The position numbers and the translations under genes were made by a program. DNA of 64,000 bases from Anaeramoeba flamelloides. Lineage: Eukaryota; Metamonada; Anaeramoebidae. The DNA is taken from positions 20,584,001-20,648,000 of the forward strand of contig JANTQA010000047.1 of assembly GCA_027625915.1 (NCBI GenBank), given 5' to 3'. Under the pieces are notes generated by a model. The model was not told the DNA's origin. It ran no database searches and worked only from the letters and a program-made list of their open reading frames with translations. Below are positions 12,815-27,100 of this stretch, piece after piece (the first letter of the stretch is position 1; the number at the start of each line of letters is the position of its first letter).

Positions 12815-13514
12815 CACTACAAGGAAAATTTAAATACTTAAAATTAAAGTTAACCAAAACTATACATTGGATTTCAGTTATACTTCTTTTATAAATTATT
12901 TTTTCAAATTTATCATAATTTTATGTAATAAAAAAAGGATAGCTATTAAACTCTTGAAAATCTGAATACCCCCCTTTTCAAAAATACCGACTTTTGAAAA
13001 AAACACCTATTTTCAGGGTATTTTTTTATTGGAAAAAGTTGAAATGAATTAATTTTTGATTGAACATTAAGATTGAAAAAAGAATATATGTTAAAGTAAT
13101 TTGCAGAAAACAATCGGGAACGAATAGAAAAACCCAAACATGGAAAAAAATAAAATGATAAAAAATATTCCAAAAACAGATAAAAAATCAGATTTTCAAT
13201 TTAATTGAGCAATATCTTTTGATTGGAATATTTTGTACTATTTTCAAATTGAAAAATATGTTTCTTTTTAGACTATTTTAAAAATACTTGAAAATTATCT
13301 CTCTACTAAGTCAATTAAAAAATTCAAAAATTTTACAATTAAAAATGAAAAAAATATTACTGAAAAATTTCATTTTTTTTTCAATTCCTATTAATATCTA
13401 TTAAAGTTGTAAACCTCATTGAAAATTGTTATGTATAATAATGTTTATTATATGAGTGTATTTGAAAAATACAAAATTTAGAGATTTTTTTTTGAAAAAA
13501 TTTTCCTTGTAGTG
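12815..13514 (-). mobile_element. CACTA-like TIR element, copy 1
   Basis: A 700-bp element bounded by the 17-bp inverted repeat CACTACAAGGAAAATTT. The interior is the reverse complement of the three tandem copies at 28840-30937, sharing the GGGTATTCAGATTTTC, AAAAGTCGGTATTTTTGAAA and CTCATATAATAAA blocks. It is non-autonomous, since its only frames are short. The CACTA start recalls the CACTA/EnSpm superfamily, but no 3-bp target duplication is evident, so the name is descriptive. One end lies directly against the transposase fragment at 13515-13806. Confidence 0.75.
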
Positions 13515-13806
13515 AGGTGAATAATGGCATATAAATTATTTGACAACCATATTCTTCAAAATAATCAGATAACCTGGGTTCACAAGTAACATATATTGGA
13601 TGGTTGTTCATCACAATTACTGAATTTTGCAGATTTTGTATTTTAGAAAGAGCCTTATTTAACAAAAAATCAGAATGATTCTGCCCACATGCTGCATGAT
13701 CAATTAAATGTGTACAGACTATACCAACTATATTTATCATTGCAAAAATATTACATTTTATCCTAATTGCACCAACATCTGATAGGCTGGGTCTCTCCCC
13801 AACCAA
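13515..13806 (-). pseudogene. Tc1/mariner-type DDE transposase fragment
   Basis: Minus-strand translation gives about 97 residues before reading into the CACTA-like element. The segment NSVIVMNNHPIYV, then LSDYFEEYGCQIIYMPLF, matches the second-Asp region of DDE_3/IS630-Tc1-mariner transposases, whose family pattern is V-x-DN-x-x-x-H ... G-x-x-I-x-x-LPPYSP. Here the catalytic Asp position reads Asn and the LPPYSP loop is changed to MPLFTS, so it would be inactive even if longer. The N-terminal DNA-binding part and the third catalytic residue are absent. It is the only transposase-like coding sequence I found, and is of the superfamily expected to mobilise the TA-flanked MITEs in this window. 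Confidence 0.7.
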
Positions 13807-13835
13807 ATACCAAGTATAATTTCAATTATTCTTGT

Positions 13836-13955
13836 TAGGTTAGGTTAGTTTAGGTCTGGTTATGGTTACGTTATATTTGGTATGTAGGTCCGTTATGTTT
13901 CGTTAGGCTATGTCTGAATATTTTAGGTTAGATAGATTGGTTAGGTTAGGTAAGT
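13836..13955. repeat. Degenerate TTAGG repeats
   Basis: Clustered TTAGG, TTAGGTTAGG and close variants (TTAGGTC, GTTAGGC, TTAGATAG) over about 120 bp. The opposite-strand equivalent occurs at 21951-22035. It resembles pentameric telomere-type repeat, but it is internal and interrupted. Confidence 0.6.
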
Positions 13956-14659
13956 TTGATCAAATCAAGTGTCGAAATGAACTGTTTATTACTTTGAATA
14001 ACTCTACCAAAATTTTAAAGGTAAAATTTAAAATTTTACCAACATAACCTAAACAACTTTTACAATGTTTTTTTTTCTTCAAACTAAACTTTTTCCAAGT
14101 CAAAGCGCCGAGTTAGAGAGAGTGAATTAAATGTGTCTCAAGTGTTTGAATTGATTCTAGAAGAAAAATTGGTTTAGAAAATTTGAAAATTGAAATCATT
14201 TTTTATCATTTTTTTATATGTTATAAATTGGCGAAATTTGGCAAAGGCGAAATTTGGCAAATTGAACTTTTATTTTTAAAGTTAAATTTCAATCAATTTA
14301 TTGTATTGCTTTGTTGGTTATTTGAGATATATCTATCGTTTAAATGAAATTCCGATAAAAATCCGATAAGTAATTGTTGAGAAAATAAATAAAATAAAAA
14401 CGCCAAAAGTCGGTTTTTACATGTTTTTTTGTCAAAGATTTTCTAGTTGGCGAAAACTAATTTTTTATAATTCCTATTTTTTCTCGTAAATATTAATATT
14501 TATAAGACTTTCTTGATTTCAATTGAGTTAAATTCTGAATATTTTGAAATTATTTTGATCAAAAATTAATTTACAAGCAATATTTTATCAAAATTTTTCA
14601 TAAATAATGTAAAAATATTGATTAATAATTTGATAATTTTGATTTTTAACATATATTTA
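13956..14659. other. Intergenic DNA, no gene recognised
   Basis: AT-rich. A short direct repeat GGCGAAATTTGGCAAA occurs twice near 14230-14260. No coding signal. Confidence 0.5.
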
Positions 14660-14857
14660 CAGTCAGTTTCACTTTTAAGGCACAAACTTTGAACGAAATT
14701 TAAGGCACAAAAAAAAATCTCAAATTAAAGCACAAAATTCAAATTCTAGTAAAAATAAATTGTGGAAAAAATAATTCTAAATTTTGTGCCTTAATTTGAG
14801 ATTTTTTTGTTCCTTAAATTTCATTGAAAGTTTGTGCCTTAAATTTAAAATTGACTG
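14660..14857. mobile_element. M1 hairpin MITE, copy 1
   Basis: About 198 bp, almost wholly palindromic. The ends read CAGTCAGTTTCACTTTTAAG and its complement, flanked by TA on both sides. Each arm repeats AAGGCACAAA-type and CTCAAATTAAGGCACAAAATT blocks. TA duplication places the family with Tc1/mariner-derived MITEs. Confidence 0.9.
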
Positions 14858-15192
14858 TAAAAAAAAAAACCCAAAAGTTCATAATTTTGCAACTCAATCT
14901 CTACATTGATTATATTTTAAGTTTCTACCATTTGTAAAATTTTCCTAGACCTTGTGAATGTATTTAGTTTAACTGAGATCAAAATATTTTTATTTAAATG
15001 ATTGATATTATAATACAGATAACTTGTTTTTTAATAGAAAACTCAAATAAAATTTGTTGATAGTATCTAACTATTTGATAAATCAATATTTAATAAAGTT
15101 ATTACAAATCTCTCAGAAAGACTTTTTCTTTTTTTCTTTACTCCCAAATTAAATCAAAAATTTTTAAATTTATGTATTTTTTATTTTGAGTA

Positions 15193-15392
15193 CAGTCAGT
15201 TTCACTTTTAAGGAACAAACTTTCAACGAAATTTAAGGCACAAAAAAATCTCAAATTAAGGCACAAAATTTAGAATTTTTTTTTTTTTTACAATTTATTT
15301 TGACTAGAATTTGAATTTTGAGCCTTAATTTGAGATTTTTTGTGTGCCTTAAATTTCGTTGAAAGTTTGTACCTTAAAAGTGAAACTGACTG
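15193..15392. mobile_element. M1 hairpin MITE, copy 2
   Basis: Same ends, arm structure and TA flanks (15191-15192, 15393-15394) as copy 1. It has a longer T-run in the loop. Confidence 0.9.
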
Positions 15393-15813
15393 TATATAAT
15401 ATAAATAGAAAATAATTGTTAAGATTTCAATTAGTTATTAATTGTAGTTATATATTTCCAAAAGATAATTATTTTTAATTTATGATTATTTTAATTCAAT
15501 ATCTAATTTTAAGTTACAAAAAACTTGAATTGGAGTTCATTTTAATCAAGATTTATTTTAAATTTTTTAATTTTGATCTTATTTTTATCACATTTTGTTC
15601 ACATTTTGTTTTGTTATATTTTTAAAATTTCATTTAAATATATATGTTTTTGATAAAAAAAAAAAAAAAAAAAATTATTAAATTTTAAATCTAATTTTTA
15701 ATTTTGTGAAAATTCTTCATTTTTCAATTTAATTAATTACAATTTTTTTATTTATATTATACTCTTCTTTTCAATTTTTCTAAATATTTTAAAAATTAAA
15801 CTTTAAAATCTCT

Positions 15814-15817
<4 letters not shown>

Positions 15818-15858
<41 letters not shown>
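15818..15858. repeat. (AT)n microsatellite
   Basis: About 20 uninterrupted AT units directly before the intron-acceptor TTCAG of the next gene. Confidence 0.95.
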
Positions 15859-15861
<3 letters not shown>

Positions 15862-15862
15862 G

Positions 15863-18311
15863 ATAATAATAGAACTGAAAAATGTCCAATTCACCGAAAA
15901 ATTAAACTTTCCAGATACTGTAAAAATTGCAAAAAATTAATTTGTAATGAATGCAGCTTTGATCATACAAATCATGAAACAATTGCATTTGATCAGCTAA
16001 TGGAATTTTATAAAGAATTAATCAATGAACAAAAAAAATTCACTAAAAATCATTTTGAAAGAATCAAGGAGAATTTTTTACAATTAAATAATTCTGAAAA
16101 GGAGATGAAATCTAAAAAAGAAAAAATTTACAGAGAAATATCAGAATTTTATTTGAATCAAAAAAAGTTATTAGATTTACTTGAACAAAATGAAATAAAA
16201 TTAGCCAATGATTTTTTTGAACAAATTTCAAGAATTATGATAATTAAAAAAACAAACTATCAATAATTCAAAATATTCAACAGAAACTCTACTGAAACAA
16301 TATAACAAATTAGAAGGTAATATAAAGCAATCAAATTCATTTGGATTTTTTAAATTTTTTTCTCAAATTGAATTAACCAAAAGTTTGAATTTTCAATATT
16401 TCTTTGAATTTTTTTATTTTTTTTTATTTTTTAAATGAATCTTTTGAATTTTTTTTTTCTCTTTTTTTTATTTTTTTTTTAATAAAACCTATTAAATTTT
16501 CTGGTTTTTTATTCAAATTTTTTTAAAAAAAATATATATCTCTATATATAATAGCTCAAGAAAAACAAAATTCAGAATTTCCAAGATTATGTAATGAACA
16601 CAAAAATAAGCCTTATGGATATTTTTGCATTGATCATCAACAATTATTATGTATTGATTGTCTAACTTTAAATCATAGAAAATGCAATCAAGTAGTAAAT
16701 TTCAAAGAAGGATATGAAAAAATCCAAAATGAATTAGAAGAACTAATCAAGGAAATAAATTCAATTAATGAGAAAAAAGAAGAATTTGTTCGAAAAATTC
16801 AAAATGAAAAATTCATTTCATTAAAAAAAAAACAAAAAATCTTGAATTGGTCAAAAAAAATTATCAAAAATTAAATGAATTAACTCAATATCAATTTAAG
16901 AAAATGAATGAAGAAATATCAATTCACCAAAATGAAAAATATTTGAAATTAAATAAGCAATCAATGAAAATGCAAAAAGAAATTGATGAATTAAATGAAT
17001 CTGAGATGATAATTAAAGAAATAGAAATCTGCAAAAAATATAATGATTATCAACAAATATTGATCAATTTTTTTAAATTGAAAAAATTATTGCCAATTTT
17101 GAATAAAAATGAGAAGAATAAATTAATCTGAAATTCAAGATTTAATAAAATAAATATAATTTCAAATGATTTATGGCATAATTTGAAAAATTGGAAATTA
17201 AATTTGATTTTTGATCCTGATAAAACCCAAATCAATTTGCCCGATGAAATTAAATTAGAAAATAAACTACAATGTTCCATTCTTCTTAAAAATAAATTTA
17301 ATGAAACCATAAATCCCCAAGAATATAATCCAAAAGCTGTAATTCTAAAAAAAAAAATCAAATAAAATAATCACCAGAATAACTAAATTCAAAGAAGGAA
17401 CAAATCAAGAATTAATTGGAGAATATTTATTCCAAAAAGAAGGAAAATATCAAATAAATATCTCAATAAATGATCAAAAATTTACAAAATTTGCTTTTAA
17501 TTTGAAAGTAATTGATCATTTTTTTTTAGAAGAAGAATCAGAAATCCTTCAAAAAGAAAAAAATACAAAATTTAATCAAATCCTGAAAAAATGGACTAAA
17601 GAAGCTGGATGCAATTCAAATTTGAAAAGAAGATTCAATTCAAGAGCAGATGGATGAGAATATCAAACCTTCCATCTAAAATGCGACAATAAAGGGAAAT
17701 CCATACAGTCAGTTTCACTTTTAAGGCACAAACTTTCAACGAAATTTAAGGCACAAGCAAAATCTCAAATTAAAGCACAAAATTCAAATTCTAGTAAAAT
17801 AAATTGTAATAAATAAAATTCCAAATTTTGTGCCTTAATTTGAGATTTTTTTGTGCCTTAAATTTCGTTGAAAGTTTGTGCCTTAAAAGTGAAACTGACT
17901 GTAATTCTAATCAAATTAAAAAATAAATCGTGTATTGGTGGATTTGCAGCAATTGATTGGGATTCAAAAAATGACGATTATAAACAATCAATAGAAAATA
18001 AATCCTTTCTTTTTTCCTTAATTAGTCTAGATCTAAATTTTAAAGAACCTTTAAAACTGCCGATATATCATAATAAAATATATAGCGAAATATATTGCAG
18101 TAAGAATTGTGGACCACAATTTGGAGCAGGCAGTGATTTGATTTTGGGGAATGGAAACAAAAATATGAAGCAATACAACTGGTCATATCTAGGCCATATA
18201 TATAAACCCCCTTTTCGATATAATAATCTATCAATTGATGCCAATAAATTTTTAGCAAGTTCTTATACTAATTGGGACATTCCTCAGATTGAAATTTTTT
18301 GTGAAAAATAA
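15863..18311 (+). pseudogene. B-box / coiled-coil / filamin / TLDc protein, decayed
   Basis: A TRIM-like host gene. The first visible exon (15863-16316) begins after a TTCAG acceptor and encodes a B-box zinc finger (CPIH ... YCKNC ... CNEC ... DHTNH) and a Lys/Glu coiled coil. A phase-1 intron, 16317-16554, follows. The next exon holds a second B-box (LCNEH ... FCIDH ... LCIDC ... NHRKC), another coiled coil to ~17120, a filamin-type Ig repeat (~17200-17515) and a TLDc domain (~17595-18305, with YQTFHLKCDNKG, GGFAAIDWDS, FLFSL, FGAGSDLIL). B-box/coiled-coil proteins commonly oligomerise as ubiquitin ligases or scaffolds; no RING is visible and the 5' exon is missing. Decay: frame slips in A-runs near 16245, 16830 and 17350, TGA codons at 17129 and inside the TLDc motif DGxEYQTFH where Trp is usual, and an M1 MITE at 17706-17901. 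The final frame ends at a TAA at 18309. Confidence 0.75.
17706..17901. mobile_element. M1 hairpin MITE, copy 3, inside the TLDc exon
   Basis: 196 bp with CAGTCAG ends and TA duplication (17704-17705, 17902-17903). Removing it with one TA joins KCDNKGKSI directly to ILIKLKNKS in one frame, which identifies the target as coding TLDc sequence. The inserted length with TA, 198 bp, is a multiple of three, but the element itself contains stops in that frame. Confidence 0.92.
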
Positions 18312-18854
18312 AAAAAAAACAGTTCAATTTCTTTTTTTTTTCAAATCATCTTTTAAAAATTAATTCAATAAATTTGTTTTCATTTAAATCAAAATCCATT
18401 CAAAAATAAATTATTAAATTTTTCATTTTTCAATTTTTCAAATAATTTTATTTTACTCTGGAGAGAGCATATCTCCCCAGGTCTAAATTTAATACACAAT
18501 TTTTATAGTTATAAATACCTGGAGTTCTGTAAATGGATTTCAGGACATTTCAAACACAAATCTATTTGGAAACACCTGCTCTGAATTAATCTTTTCGTAA
18601 CGATAAAAGATTAACTTTTCAATAATTTTTCTTGATTTAAAATGTTCCACTCAGCCGACATTATAAACAATGTTAAGAATTTGGTGAAAAATCTTGAAAT
18701 CAATAGGTGTATTTGTATAAAGTTCAAATGAAAAAATATTGAAAAAAAAGAATAATTTATTCTTATTACTTTTTGTAAATGAACTTGATTTGAGAAAAGT
18801 ATTGATTATTTTTGTGTTTATAAATAGAAAAAACAAGTTTTTTTTAATTTTAAA
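18312..18854. other. Intergenic DNA, no gene recognised
   Basis: Downstream of the TLDc gene. There is a short imperfect hairpin CTGGAGAGAG-CATA-TCTCCCCAG near 18459. Otherwise featureless AT-rich DNA. Confidence 0.45.
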
Positions 18855-20738
<1,884 letters not shown>

Positions 20739-20937
20739 CAGTAAGTTCCACTTTTAAGGTACAAACTTAAAATGAAAATTAAGGGACACAAAAAAATCTC
20801 AAATTAAGGTACAACTTCAAATTCTAGTAAATTACTTTGTGAAATTAAAAAAGTCCAAATTTTGTTCTTTAATTTGAGATTTTTGTTGTGCCTTAATTTT
20901 TATTGAGAGTTTGTTTCTTTAAATTTGAAACTGACTG
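20739..20937. mobile_element. M1 hairpin MITE, copy 4 (diverged)
   Basis: Starts CAGTAAGTTCCACTTTTAAG and ends TTTGAAACTGACTG with TA on both sides. The arms are more diverged than in the other copies, suggesting an older insertion. Confidence 0.85.
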
Positions 20938-21950
20938 TATGGGAAATTAACTGAGGCCGCAATCTCAAGAATTTTACCAACTGGTTGCCTTGGTTGAAGC
21001 ATAGTACGAACAGGGGTGTTTTCAACGGCAACAGGATCAAAAGTTTAATTTGGATCAACTATGCCACATTATTTTGGCTATATAAAGCAGCTTGTTTGAG
21101 TACACACCTCTAATACTATTTGTTATTTGATCATACTCAAGTTACAATCAGTAGCATACATCTAAAACACAACAATATCAATGATAGTAATAATTACGGC
21201 CAGATAAAAGTAATAATAATGGTCTCCAGAAAGGGTTGATAATAATGCCAATAATACTTGTGAGAATTTTGTGGGCAATAATGATGGTGATGATGTTTCA
21301 ATAGTAGGACTTAATATTAGAATACTCCAAAATTCAAAGAAATATCTGAAAATTTTTAATTCATTTTCAATTTTACAAATACATTTACAAAAGCTTTGAT
21401 TCAGACATTATATACGTTTAAATGTGAAGAAACTTTGTAAAATTGGATGGACTTTGAAAAGATTTTTTCTCTTGAGTTGTTTTATTTTTTGAGTTCAATT
21501 GATTTCAAAATTGGAAATTGAACTAAAAATTTAATACAATAAATTGGAATTTATCAGTAATAAATGGAATAATTTTTCAATATATTTTATTGTTATTATT
21601 ATTCAAATTTAGTTTTCAAGAAGAATATAATATGATTTGTCAAAATTGGTCAAATTGATTTTTTTTTATATATTTTTGAACATTTTCATATTATTTTTAT
21701 TAGTATGAAAGTTTTTAATGATTGTGAGAGGAAAAATCAAAAATGTTATTTGTGATTAATAGTATTTTATAACTTAAATTGTCGAAAATACAAAATCTTG
21801 AAATCATCAATATTAAAATTATTTTAAAAATATTTGTCTAAAACACAATTATAACACAAAAAGTTAAGTAGGAAAATTTTATATCCTATAAACAATGTTG
21901 CAAAAATCTAATTGATCTCTTAATTATTTTTGTTTCAAAATCCTAGCCAA
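20938..21950. other. Unassigned region, less AT-rich at 20950-21300
   Basis: The first 350 bp are noticeably less AT-biased and contain a TATATAAAGCAGCTTG stretch near 21078 resembling a TATA-box context, followed by repeated AATAATAATGG-type words. No open frame or family match. The remainder to 21950 is ordinary AT-rich DNA. Confidence 0.35.
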
Positions 21951-22035
21951 AATTCCCTAACATACCTAACCTACCCTACCTAACCTAACCCTAACCTAAC
22001 CTAACCTAATCTACCCTAAAATACTCTAAATTTTC
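21951..22035. repeat. CCTAA-type repeats
   Basis: A run of CCTAACCTAACC-type text with CCCTAA and CTACCCTAA variants. This is the complement of the TTAGG cluster at 13836-13955. It is interstitial and degenerate. Confidence 0.65.
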
Positions 22036-24180
22036 CTAAAATACCTTCAATTACCAGTAAAGGGAGTTTTTAAATACAAACCTCCAGCATAAAATATTTT
22101 CCAGTAAAAGGGACACAGTTGTATGGGGGGTGCGGTGGTGCTGGACTATCTGTATTTAATGTGTTTGTATGGATATTCCAAGAAAAAATCTATTTTTGGG
22201 AAAATTTCAATATTTAAAATATTATTTATCGTTTTACTTTATTCATTTTTTCTATTTTTTTTTTTGATATCTAATTGTTTTTCAAAATTTTTTTTATTGC
22301 AAAATCAAAAGTCAGTCAGTTAAAAAAATGTTAACCCACAAGTTATTGAAACTGTCAAAAATGATTGTAATGAAATAATAGTTATTTCTAATAGAATTAT
22401 ATTCGATGTTTAATTGGGAGATCAACATAAACACTTGTTGTTTTTCTCAATTGGTTTTAAATTTGCTCTCAGAATTTGGTTTTTTTTCTGTAATTTTTTT
22501 GAAAATATATTGATTTGTTGCCTACTTTGTCCAGATATCAACTATTCTTTGATGTGTATTATCTTACTTATTTTGTATTTTTTTTTCTAAAGTTCAATTA
22601 TTTTAAATAAATGATATTTTAAAAAAAATGTTTTGTTTTGGATTTTTTTGTGGCGCTTTTATTGAAAAAAAAAGTAACTATCATTCTTCATAACTACTAA
22701 TAAGATAGAGATTAGTACACTTAAAAGCTTAACATAGTATTGTATTCACTGTGGAAAGATTTTGGGAAATCATTGTATTATAAAGCAAAGTTTGTAAATT
22801 TTCTATTTTTATTTTCAATACAATTTGGGTAGAACAAAAAGTATTTTACTAATAAAAAAACAACTTTTTAAAAATGATAAAGTTATTTTAGATGTTTTTT
22901 TTGACCAATTATTTTTAGAGATATTTTTTAATCTCATAAATACCCAAAAGATCGTCAAGTTCAAGGATTTACAACATTGGAAAATTATTTTGATTCAAGG
23001 AACCAAAGACTTTGTTCAATAGAAGAAAATTAAAAAAAGTCAATCATTTATTCCTTAAAGGTTGCAAATGGAATAAAATTCCCTTTCTTTATTCATAAAC
23101 AATATCTAAATTTAAAAATCATTTTGGGTTTTGTTTTGATTGAAAGCAATATCATTTTTAATAAAATAACAAAATTTGGTTTTTTTTTTTTTTTTTTTTT
23201 TTTTTTCTCTTTTTTTTGAAGAAAAAAGAGAGTAAAAATCATTTATTCGAGAATTTTAAATAAGCAGATTAAAATAAAATTGAAAAAATTTTGAAAAAAA
23301 AATTTGAAGAAACTTTTTTTTTTCAAGATGTCAAGTGAAAATTTTCAAGTGGAATAATCAATTCCAGTCACAGTTAAAAACACAAAATAGATGCAAGGGT
23401 TTTATGTTTGATTGTTTTTGGACGTTTCTTCAAAAGGATTGATTAAAAAGAGGAAATAGAGACTATTGAATAGTTATACAATTTAGTTTGTTTCTGATTA
23501 AGAAATTTTCAACCAAATTTTGTCTTCAATAAAACAAATGTTAAATTTAACTTCAATGATTTAAATCATTTAGTTCGGAGAAAAGGATGCTTTGAAACAC
23601 TTATTCTTCAAAGTTTCTTAAAAAAATAACAAATTAGTTGTTTGTTTGTTTGTTTTTGTTTGTTTGTTTTTTTTTGTGTTTTATTTGCTATGTAGAGTTA
23701 GATCCTGAGTTCAAAGAATAAATAGCACCTCATATTTGTTTCATTTGTTGAAAAATCAATTAGTTTAATTTCCTCGTCTTGGATCACCTTCCAGACTTAA
23801 AATATGAGATTGTTTTGGTCATAAGATTATATTAATCGTTGTTTTTCAAACACATCAATATCATCTTATATCACTTCAAACAATATCATATTTCTCGTTC
23901 TTCCAGACAAAACTCATCACACAACAAGATGATTGTTCGTTTCAAAATCAAAAAAATAAAGACATTTATCAAAAAAATTAACTTGCAAAAATGAAATAAT
24001 TATTTGAATTTTATTATCAAAATGTTTTAAAGTTGTTAATAAAAAAGTTTTTTATTAGTGCACTAAAAGTTGAAATTTGTTAGAATAAAAAATAAAAAAA
24101 TTTAATAGAAACCTACACACCTTAAGAATATTTAAAAATATTTGAATAGTATTTTTTTTTTGAATTATTTTTTTTTTTTT

Positions 24181-27100
24181 TCATTTTCTTTTTCTCAATT
24201 CCAATAGTTTTTTTTTTAGTTTTTTTTCGTTTTTTTTTTCTTTTTCTATATATTTCGAGATTGGATTATTATGATAAATTGATTCGACAAAACATTTAGA
24301 AATACCAAATGGGAACCAACAAAAATTACTAATGCTAATCCCTGCTGATTTATCCCAGGGATCAAATAACCAACAATCATTGATTGGCCTGAGGGCTTCT
24401 CCTTTAAGATTACCTTTTTTTATAAGTTTACCATTTACATAATGAACAATTTGTGAACCACAAACAGATACAGCCCAATGGTTACAATAATATGGTTTAT
24501 AGGGAAATTCGTCAAGATCAACTCCATCATTTTGTTGTACAGTTGAATCATGTCTAAAACGAATAGAATTGTATCTTGAATATGAATTCTGATAAATTTT
24601 AATTGCAGGAGTTTGATAATCAGATCTTAATCCATTATGGAATATTGTTTTGGTTGATGTACGTTTTTCGTATTTTGGTAGTTCACCGATTTTAATCCAC
24701 ATTGATATTCCATAATGTACTTGACCTTTGATGGGTTTGATTCCTCCAAGATCAGATTCGATCAATAAAGGCGAAATCTTGATTTTTTTCTTTGAGCAAT
24801 CTCTGAGATACATTTCCTTTTTAATGATTTTATAATCGTTCGATCTTATATTTGGATTCATATTTTTTTTCAATTTTTTGTTTTTGTTTTTCAATTTTAA
24901 TTTTCTATAGATTGGATTAATGAGATAAATTGATTTGGCAAAATCTTCAGAAATACCAAATGGGAACCAACAAAAATTACTAATGCTAATCCCTTCTGCT
25001 GATCCATGCCATGGATCAACTAACCAACAATCCTTGATTGGCCTGATGGCTTCTCCTCGAAGATTTTGTTTTTTTATTAATTTACCATTTACATAATGAA
25101 AAACTCTAGATCCACAAACAGAGACAGACCAATGGTACCAAGTATTGAGTTTAAAGGAATAACGTAGATCAATTCCATCATTTTCTTGTACAGTTGAATC
25201 GTGTATGAATCTAATAGTATTATCATCTGGATAAATCCAAATTTCAGGAGTTCGATGATTTTTTCTTGATCCATTATGGAAAATTGAGATATATCGAGCC
25301 TCCTTAGATTTTTTATTGAATTTAAACCACATTGAGATCGCATAATTAACTTGATCTTTCTTGGGTTTGATTCCCCCAAGATCAGATTCAATCTGTACAG
25401 TTGAAATCTTGAATTTTCTCATTGGAGTGTCTTGGAGACAAACTAGATCTTTAAAGATTAGATTATCATCCCATCTTATATTTGGATTAATATTTATGAT
25501 TTCAAATTGTTCTTTTTCTTCTTTTTCTTTGGCAATTGGATTATTGTGATAAATTGATTTGACAAATTCTTCAGAAATACCAAATGGGAACCAACAAAAA
25601 TTACTAATGCTAATCCCTTCTGCTGATTCATGCCAGGGATCAACTAACCAACAATTCTTGATTGGCCTGATGGGATCTCCTTTATTATCCCCTTTTTTTA
25701 CAATTTTACCATTAACATATTGAACAATTTTCGATCCACAAACAGAGACAGACCAATGGTACCAAGTTTTAAGTTCAAAGAGAAACCCACGAAATTTATA
25801 CAGATATTCAGATGAAGTTGACTGATGCATAAAACAAATAGAAGCTTGATTTGGAAGAATCCAAATTGCAGGAGTTTGATGATTTTTTCTTAATCCATTA
25901 TGGAAAATTGATCTCTCTTTGTTGTGCATTTTATTGATTTTAATCCACATTGAGATTCCATAATTAACTTGATCTTTCTTGGGTTTGATTCCTCCAAGAT
26001 CAGATTCAATCAGTACAGGTGAAATATTGATTTTTTTCATTGAGGGGCCTTTTAGATCAATTATATTTTTAATGATTTTATAATCATCCCATTTTATATT
26101 TAGATTCATATTTTGTATTATAAATTGCTTCTTTTTTTCTTCTTTTTTTTTTTCTTTTTCCTTTTGTTTTTGTTTTACAATTATTTTTTCTTTTTCAATT
26201 TCAATTTTTTTTTCATTTTCTTTTTTTTTTTCAATTTCAATTTTTTTTTCTTTTTCTTTTTCTTTTTCTTTTTCAATTTCTTTAGAGATTGGATTATTGA
26301 GATAAATTGATTTGACAAATTCTTCAGAAATACCAAACGGGAACCAACAAAAATTACTAATGCTAATCGCTTCTGCTGATTCATGCCCGTATTCCATAAA
26401 CCAACAATCCTTAGTTGGCCAGAGGGCTTCTGATCGAAGATTTCCTTTCTGAGTAAATTTACCATTAACATAATGAACAACTTGTGATCCACAAACAGAG
26501 ACAGACCAATGATACCAAGTATTGGGTTTAAAGTCAAATTCATCAAGATCAAGTCCATCGTTTTGTTGTTTGGTTGAATCGTGTCTAAAATTAATATAAA
26601 TTTGTTTTGTATATGACTTTTGACGAATAACAATTTTAGGAGTTTGAAGATCTTTTCTTAACCCATTTCGGAAAATGTATCTGCTATAATGGAAGTAAAT
26701 TCTCTTGTCAAATCGTAAATCGATTTTAAACCACATTGAAATACCATAATTAACTTGATCTTTCTTGGGTTTGATTCCTCCAAGATCAGATTCAATCAGT
26801 ACAGGTGAAATCTTGATTTTTTTCTTTGAAATGTCTTTCAGACGAACGATGTTTTTGATGATTTTATAATCATCCCATCTTATATTTGGATTAATCTTTT
26901 TTTTCAATTTTTTTTTCTGTTTTTTTTCTTTAGCAATTGGATTATTGAGATAAATTGATTTTGCAAAATCTTCAGAAATACCAAATGGGAACCAACAAAA
27001 ATTACTAATGCTAATCCCTTCTGCTGATCTGTGCCAGGGATCAACTAACCAACAATCATTGATTGGCCAGAGGGCTTCTCCTCGAAGATTTCCTTTCTGA

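Noticed and set aside
18450-18490. Hairpin CTGGAGAGAG...CTCCCCAG as terminator
   Set aside because: Bacterial-type terminators are not expected here, and the imperfect stem has no second copy.
22825-23022. 65-codon frame in the segmental duplication
   Set aside because: The equivalent frame in the second copy (about 35260-35455) is not kept open, so selection on it is unlikely.
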